DNA of 28,219 nt from Fibrobacterota bacterium (GTDB taxonomy: Bacteria > Fibrobacterota > Chitinivibrionia > Chitinivibrionales > Chitinispirillaceae): contig JAEZKP010000042.1 of NCBI GenBank assembly GCA_023436145.1, positions 1 through 28,219 on the forward strand. Reading direction: 5' to 3'. Of the stretch, positions 25,127-28,219 are shown piece by piece (position 1 is the stretch's first letter; the number at the start of each line of letters is the position of its first letter). The notes under the pieces were generated by a model. It was not told where the DNA came from. It saw only the letters and a list, made by a program, of their open reading frames with translations, and ran no database searches. The position numbers and the translations under genes are program-made.

Positions 25127-27859
25127 ATGGGACGAAAAATTGAATTAGATAAGGAGAACGTAGCTGTCCTGCTTTTCAACAGAAGGAAAAATGATTGGGA
25201 GGATAGAACCATGTCTGTTTCATCAATGTACTTTGCATATTATTTCGGTAAATTTACCGGATATAACATCTATTTCGAAGGTGCAGATAGATATTTCTTT
25301 TATACGATTGATAAAGTAAAATTCCTCAAAAAGGTCCGAACTGTTGATATTGAGAATAATGACATCAGCATTGGCGGGAAAACAATCAAAGCACTTAAGG
25401 TTAATAAATTTGAAAATGGGTATTATAGGATTTATACTGAAAAAACTACTGTTTTCAGTAAAAACGTCAATATAAAAAGCAATAAACATAAAAACATCTT
25501 TTGTTATTATTCCAAGCTTGCTGATTATGCTGGAAAAATAACTGAAGTAAATAGTCCGCTGTTTTTTTTATCGCAGAATTACAAACGCATGCATCCAAAA
25601 GAAGATTCAGTGCTTTTTGATTATTTGCTCGGAGCAGCGAACTCAATTGATGACACAGAATTACTTATTGTTCCTTTTGATTATAACCAAAGTCAGATAA
25701 AAGCTATTGATAATGCACTGAAAAACAAAATTTCTGTTATTGAAGGCCCACCTGGAACAGGAAAAACGCAAACAATTCTTAATCTGATTGCAAATATCAT
25801 TTATCGAGGGAAAAACTGTGCTGTTGTTTCTAACAATAATACCGCTATCAACAATATTTATGAAAAGTTGAATGAAGAGAAGCTTTCATTTATTACCGCA
25901 AACCTGGGAAGACAGACCAATGTCAAGCGTTTCTTTGAATCAGATCAGAATAGTGAGTTAACGGAATTCTTGCAGCAAGATGAAAATCCGATCCAGTCGG
26001 AAACTATTTCGAAAATAAAAAACATAAGTATGCTGATGAAAAAGATACAGGATCTAGAAGTTGACATAGCAAAGTTTGAAGCTCAACTTACTGAAATAAT
26101 AAATGAAAAAAAACACCACGATAACATCTATGATGATGCGATTAAAATCAATCAAAAATTGTCTTCAAAAGACTATTTGGCTCTTATTACACGGTTAGAG
26201 AAGCCTGAAAAAATATGGTTTTTTGAAAAGTGGCTACTGAATATGAGGTTTAAGATAAAGATTAAGCTGCATAATGTCATTGCCTTGATATTTAGTGCTG
26301 AAAAGTTATACTACAAATCAAAAATTGATGAGCTTACCAAAAAAATTGAATCTGCCAGGGAAACCCTGAGAAAGTACAACAAAGGACAAGTAGGCGAAGA
26401 ACTTAAAGAACTTTGCCGCTTATTATTTATAGAGTTTATTAGAAAACAATATCAGAACAACAATATTAAGGAATTTCACAAGGAGACATATAAATACGAA
26501 TTTGATGATTTTTTAATCAGATATCCGGTAGTTTTGAGTACTTCGTATTCCTTACTTAATAATGCTCCCAAGGGTTTTACATTCGATTACCTGATTATTG
26601 ATGAGGCATCTCAGGGAGATCTGTTAAGCAGTGTACTCGCCATGAGCTGTGCAAAAAGACTTGTTGTCGTTGGAGATTCACGGCAACTTCAGCAGATCGA
26701 TGAGGAAATCCTCTTTCCACAATCAGAGAAATTAGCAGTGGAATACAATATTCCTATACCCTACCGCTACGAATCTAACTCAATCCTTAAATCAGTAAAA
26801 GATGCTATTCCAGATGTTCCAACTACATTATTAAGGGAACATTACAGGTGTGCCCCGGACATCATAAACTTTTGCAATAAAATGTTTTACGATGGTGAAC
26901 TGGTTGCAATGACCAGAAATACAGGACAGCACATAACAATCATTAAAACTGTACCTGGTAATCACGCCAGACGCAATCCAAACGGAAGCGGTCAATATAA
27001 CCAGCGGGAAATTGATGAAATAGGGAATATTTTGAAAGAATCCGTGTCTGAAAGCATTGGAATTATTTCTCCATTTCGATATCAGGCGGATCTGATAGCC
27101 AAAAATTATACTGCTAATCGTATTGAAGCCGATACCATCCATAAATTTCAGGGTAGACAGAAAGAAGAAATCATTCTGTCATTTGTTGTAAATTCTCTGG
27201 ATAGAGATCCGGATAACGAAAATAACAAGCTGTACAATTTTGTCACTAACTGGCAACTTCTGAATGTGGCAATTTCCCGAGGCAGAAAAAAAGTAACGGC
27301 AATTGTAGCTGATAAAGTCTATCACTCTTCTAATAATGTTATCAATGATTTCATAAAGTATGCTGAATATCTCTACGGATCAGATGTTGTCAAAGTGTCA
27401 ACTATAACTTCGGTATTTGATATATTGTACTCTGAATATAAAGCTGCACTGATATCAGATTTCAAAAAGCGTCCAGATCACTATAAGACGGAACTGCTGA
27501 TGTGTGACATCATTGATCAGGTTTTGTGTGATTATAAACAGATCGGATATTCCATGCATACCCGACTCAGTAAACTGGTTAATGTGCCATGCACATTCAC
27601 CGACGAAGAAAAAAGGTATATCCTTCATCCCTGGTCTCATGTGGATTTTCTGTTCTATAATATAGTATCAAAGGAAAAACTGTTTGTTCTTGAGGTGGAT
27701 GGCACCAGTTATCACGAAAAAAATAAAAAGCAGACTGAACATGATGATATTAAAAACCGAGTATTGGAATCAAACAATATTCCCCTATTTCGATTTAAGA
27801 CGAATGAGTCAAATGAAAGGTTCAGATTAACTGAATTAATGGAGAAATTTTCACACTGA
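25127..27859 (+). CDS. UPF1-like superfamily 1 helicase fused to a PD-(D/E)XK-type nuclease domain
   Basis: 910 residues, ATP-driven nucleic-acid helicase. Motifs in order: Walker A EGPPGTGKT (206-214), a charged coiled-coil stalk (about 290-420), DEAS box (492-495), GDSRQLQQ (516-523), REHYRCAPDI (570-579), DTIHKFQGRQKEE (679-691) and LNVAISRGRKK (712-722); this is the DNA2/NAM7/UPF1 group. The C-terminal about 140 residues carry HVDF (Asp840), LEVDG (Glu856, Asp858) and a following Lys-rich helix, in the style of DUF2726/Vsr-like restriction-fold nucleases. The N-terminal about 190 residues were not recognised. The start has a poor ribosome site. It has no methyltransferase or other partner gene. 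A standalone antiphage nuclease-helicase is the likeliest role (inference). Confidence 0.85.
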   Translation: MGRKIELDKENVAVLLFNRRKNDWEDRTMSVSSMYFAYYFGKFTGYNIYFEGADRYFFYTIDKVKFLKKVRTVDIENNDISIGGKTIKALKVNKFENGYYRIYTEKTTVFSKNVNIKSNKHKNIFCYYSKLADYAGKITEVNSPLFFLSQNYKRMHPKEDSVLFDYLLGAANSIDDTELLIVPFDYNQSQIKAIDNALKNKISVIEGPPGTGKTQTILNLIANIIYRGKNCAVVSNNNTAINNIYEKLNEEKLSFITANLGRQTNVKRFFESDQNSELTEFLQQDENPIQSETISKIKNISMLMKKIQDLEVDIAKFEAQLTEIINEKKHHDNIYDDAIKINQKLSSKDYLALITRLEKPEKIWFFEKWLLNMRFKIKIKLHNVIALIFSAEKLYYKSKIDELTKKIESARETLRKYNKGQVGEELKELCRLLFIEFIRKQYQNNNIKEFHKETYKYEFDDFLIRYPVVLSTSYSLLNNAPKGFTFDYLIIDEASQGDLLSSVLAMSCAKRLVVVGDSRQLQQIDEEILFPQSEKLAVEYNIPIPYRYESNSILKSVKDAIPDVPTTLLREHYRCAPDIINFCNKMFYDGELVAMTRNTGQHITIIKTVPGNHARRNPNGSGQYNQREIDEIGNILKESVSESIGIISPFRYQADLIAKNYTANRIEADTIHKFQGRQKEEIILSFVVNSLDRDPDNENNKLYNFVTNWQLLNVAISRGRKKVTAIVADKVYHSSNNVINDFIKYAEYLYGSDVVKVSTITSVFDILYSEYKAALISDFKKRPDHYKTELLMCDIIDQVLCDYKQIGYSMHTRLSKLVNVPCTFTDEEKRYILHPWSHVDFLFYNIVSKEKLFVLEVDGTSYHEKNKKQTEHDDIKNRVLESNNIPLFRFKTNESNERFRLTELMEKFSH

Positions 27860-27987
27860 TAGCTAATTATCGAAGACTACATAGTAAATTACGATCTAAG
27901 AGAAATCATCTATTAACTATCCCTAAGGAGTATAGAACGCAGATAGTTTCCGGAAAAAAGGGAATATAGGTATGATCGCGCAGTTCG

Positions 27988-28010
27988 AATCGAAAAACAG
28001 TTCGATTTTT
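27988..28010 (+). terminator. Weak rho-independent terminator candidate
   Basis: AATCGAA-aaacag-TTCGATT followed by TTT, about 130 bp after the helicase stop. The stem is AT-rich and short, so termination strength is doubtful. Confidence 0.4.
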
Positions 28011-28096
28011 GCAAGATAAAAAATACTTTTAAAAACATTAGGGAAAATTGGTATTTTAAATGGTGCGAAATGTACCATCGTTTATTTTCAGTCAGT

Positions 28097-28219
28097 AGTG
28101 TCCGGTTAATTTAACAAAGGATTACTGCAAAAAAACAGCTTGGAATTTGGATTTTCAGACCAGAAAGCACCAAATCACAAATCTTAAATTCCAAACAAAA
28201 CCCAAATTACAATACCCAA
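28097..28219. mobile_element. Second copy of the MITE-like element, cut by the window end
   Basis: It begins with the same 22-bp terminal repeat (AGTGTCCGGTTAATTTAAC...) and continues as a close match to the reverse complement of 300-429, with shared words such as CAGACCAGAAAGCACCAAAT. It is therefore oriented opposite to the copy at 102-429. The right end lies outside the window. Confidence 0.75.

Overview
The window looks like a chromosomal segment of an uncultured anaerobic Gram-negative bacterium. Two large secreted proteins end in short beta-sandwich tails resembling type IX secretion (Por) sorting domains. An outer-membrane barrel-like protein, a periplasmic HtrA protease, SppA and a lipoprotein point to a two-membrane envelope. 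The mix fits Fibrobacterota (Chitinispirillum/Chitinivibrio-like) or a relative in the FCB group; this is inference, because the window contains no rRNA or phylogenetic marker.

Layout. 1-579: a 328-bp MITE-like element (102-429) with perfect 22-bp terminal inverted repeats. 580-4999: envelope quality-control genes, namely htrA (-), a divergent outer-membrane barrel-like protein (+) and sppA (-). 5218-6909: secreted alkaline phosphatase (+). 6929-7930: 3.5 tandem copies of a ~290-bp hairpin-forming repeat, between convergent genes. 7948-10731: large secreted papain-like protease (-). 11442-13766: iron-type alcohol dehydrogenase, a DUF2267 protein and a small membrane protein. 13794-18137 (all -): sufE, then sufS, a histidine Nalpha-methyltransferase and a three-domain rhodanese. 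18458-22221: a lipoprotein, a dinD remnant and a secreted protein of about 14 beta-propeller repeats. 22485-28219: an accessory stretch with an ankyrin protein, small hypothetical genes, a large UPF1-like helicase-nuclease fusion, and a second, inverted copy of the MITE-like element running off the end.

The most coherent functional unit is 13794-18137. The methyltransferase is EgtD/EanA-like. The rhodanese matches the anaerobic ergothioneine synthase EanB in the spacing of its active-site Tyr, three Cys, Thr and Arg. Together they should turn histidine into hercynine and then ergothioneine without oxygen. The cysteine desulfurase SufS overlaps eanA by 4 bp (ATGA), and SufE follows downstream. 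This suggests a built-in persulfide supply for the C-S bond-forming step, an arrangement I do not know to have been described.

The other notable layer is non-coding. Two unrelated repeat types are both built from short A-rich words arranged as imperfect long hairpins. Smaller inverted-repeat elements lie at 14291-14547, 19141-19186 and 23050-23107.
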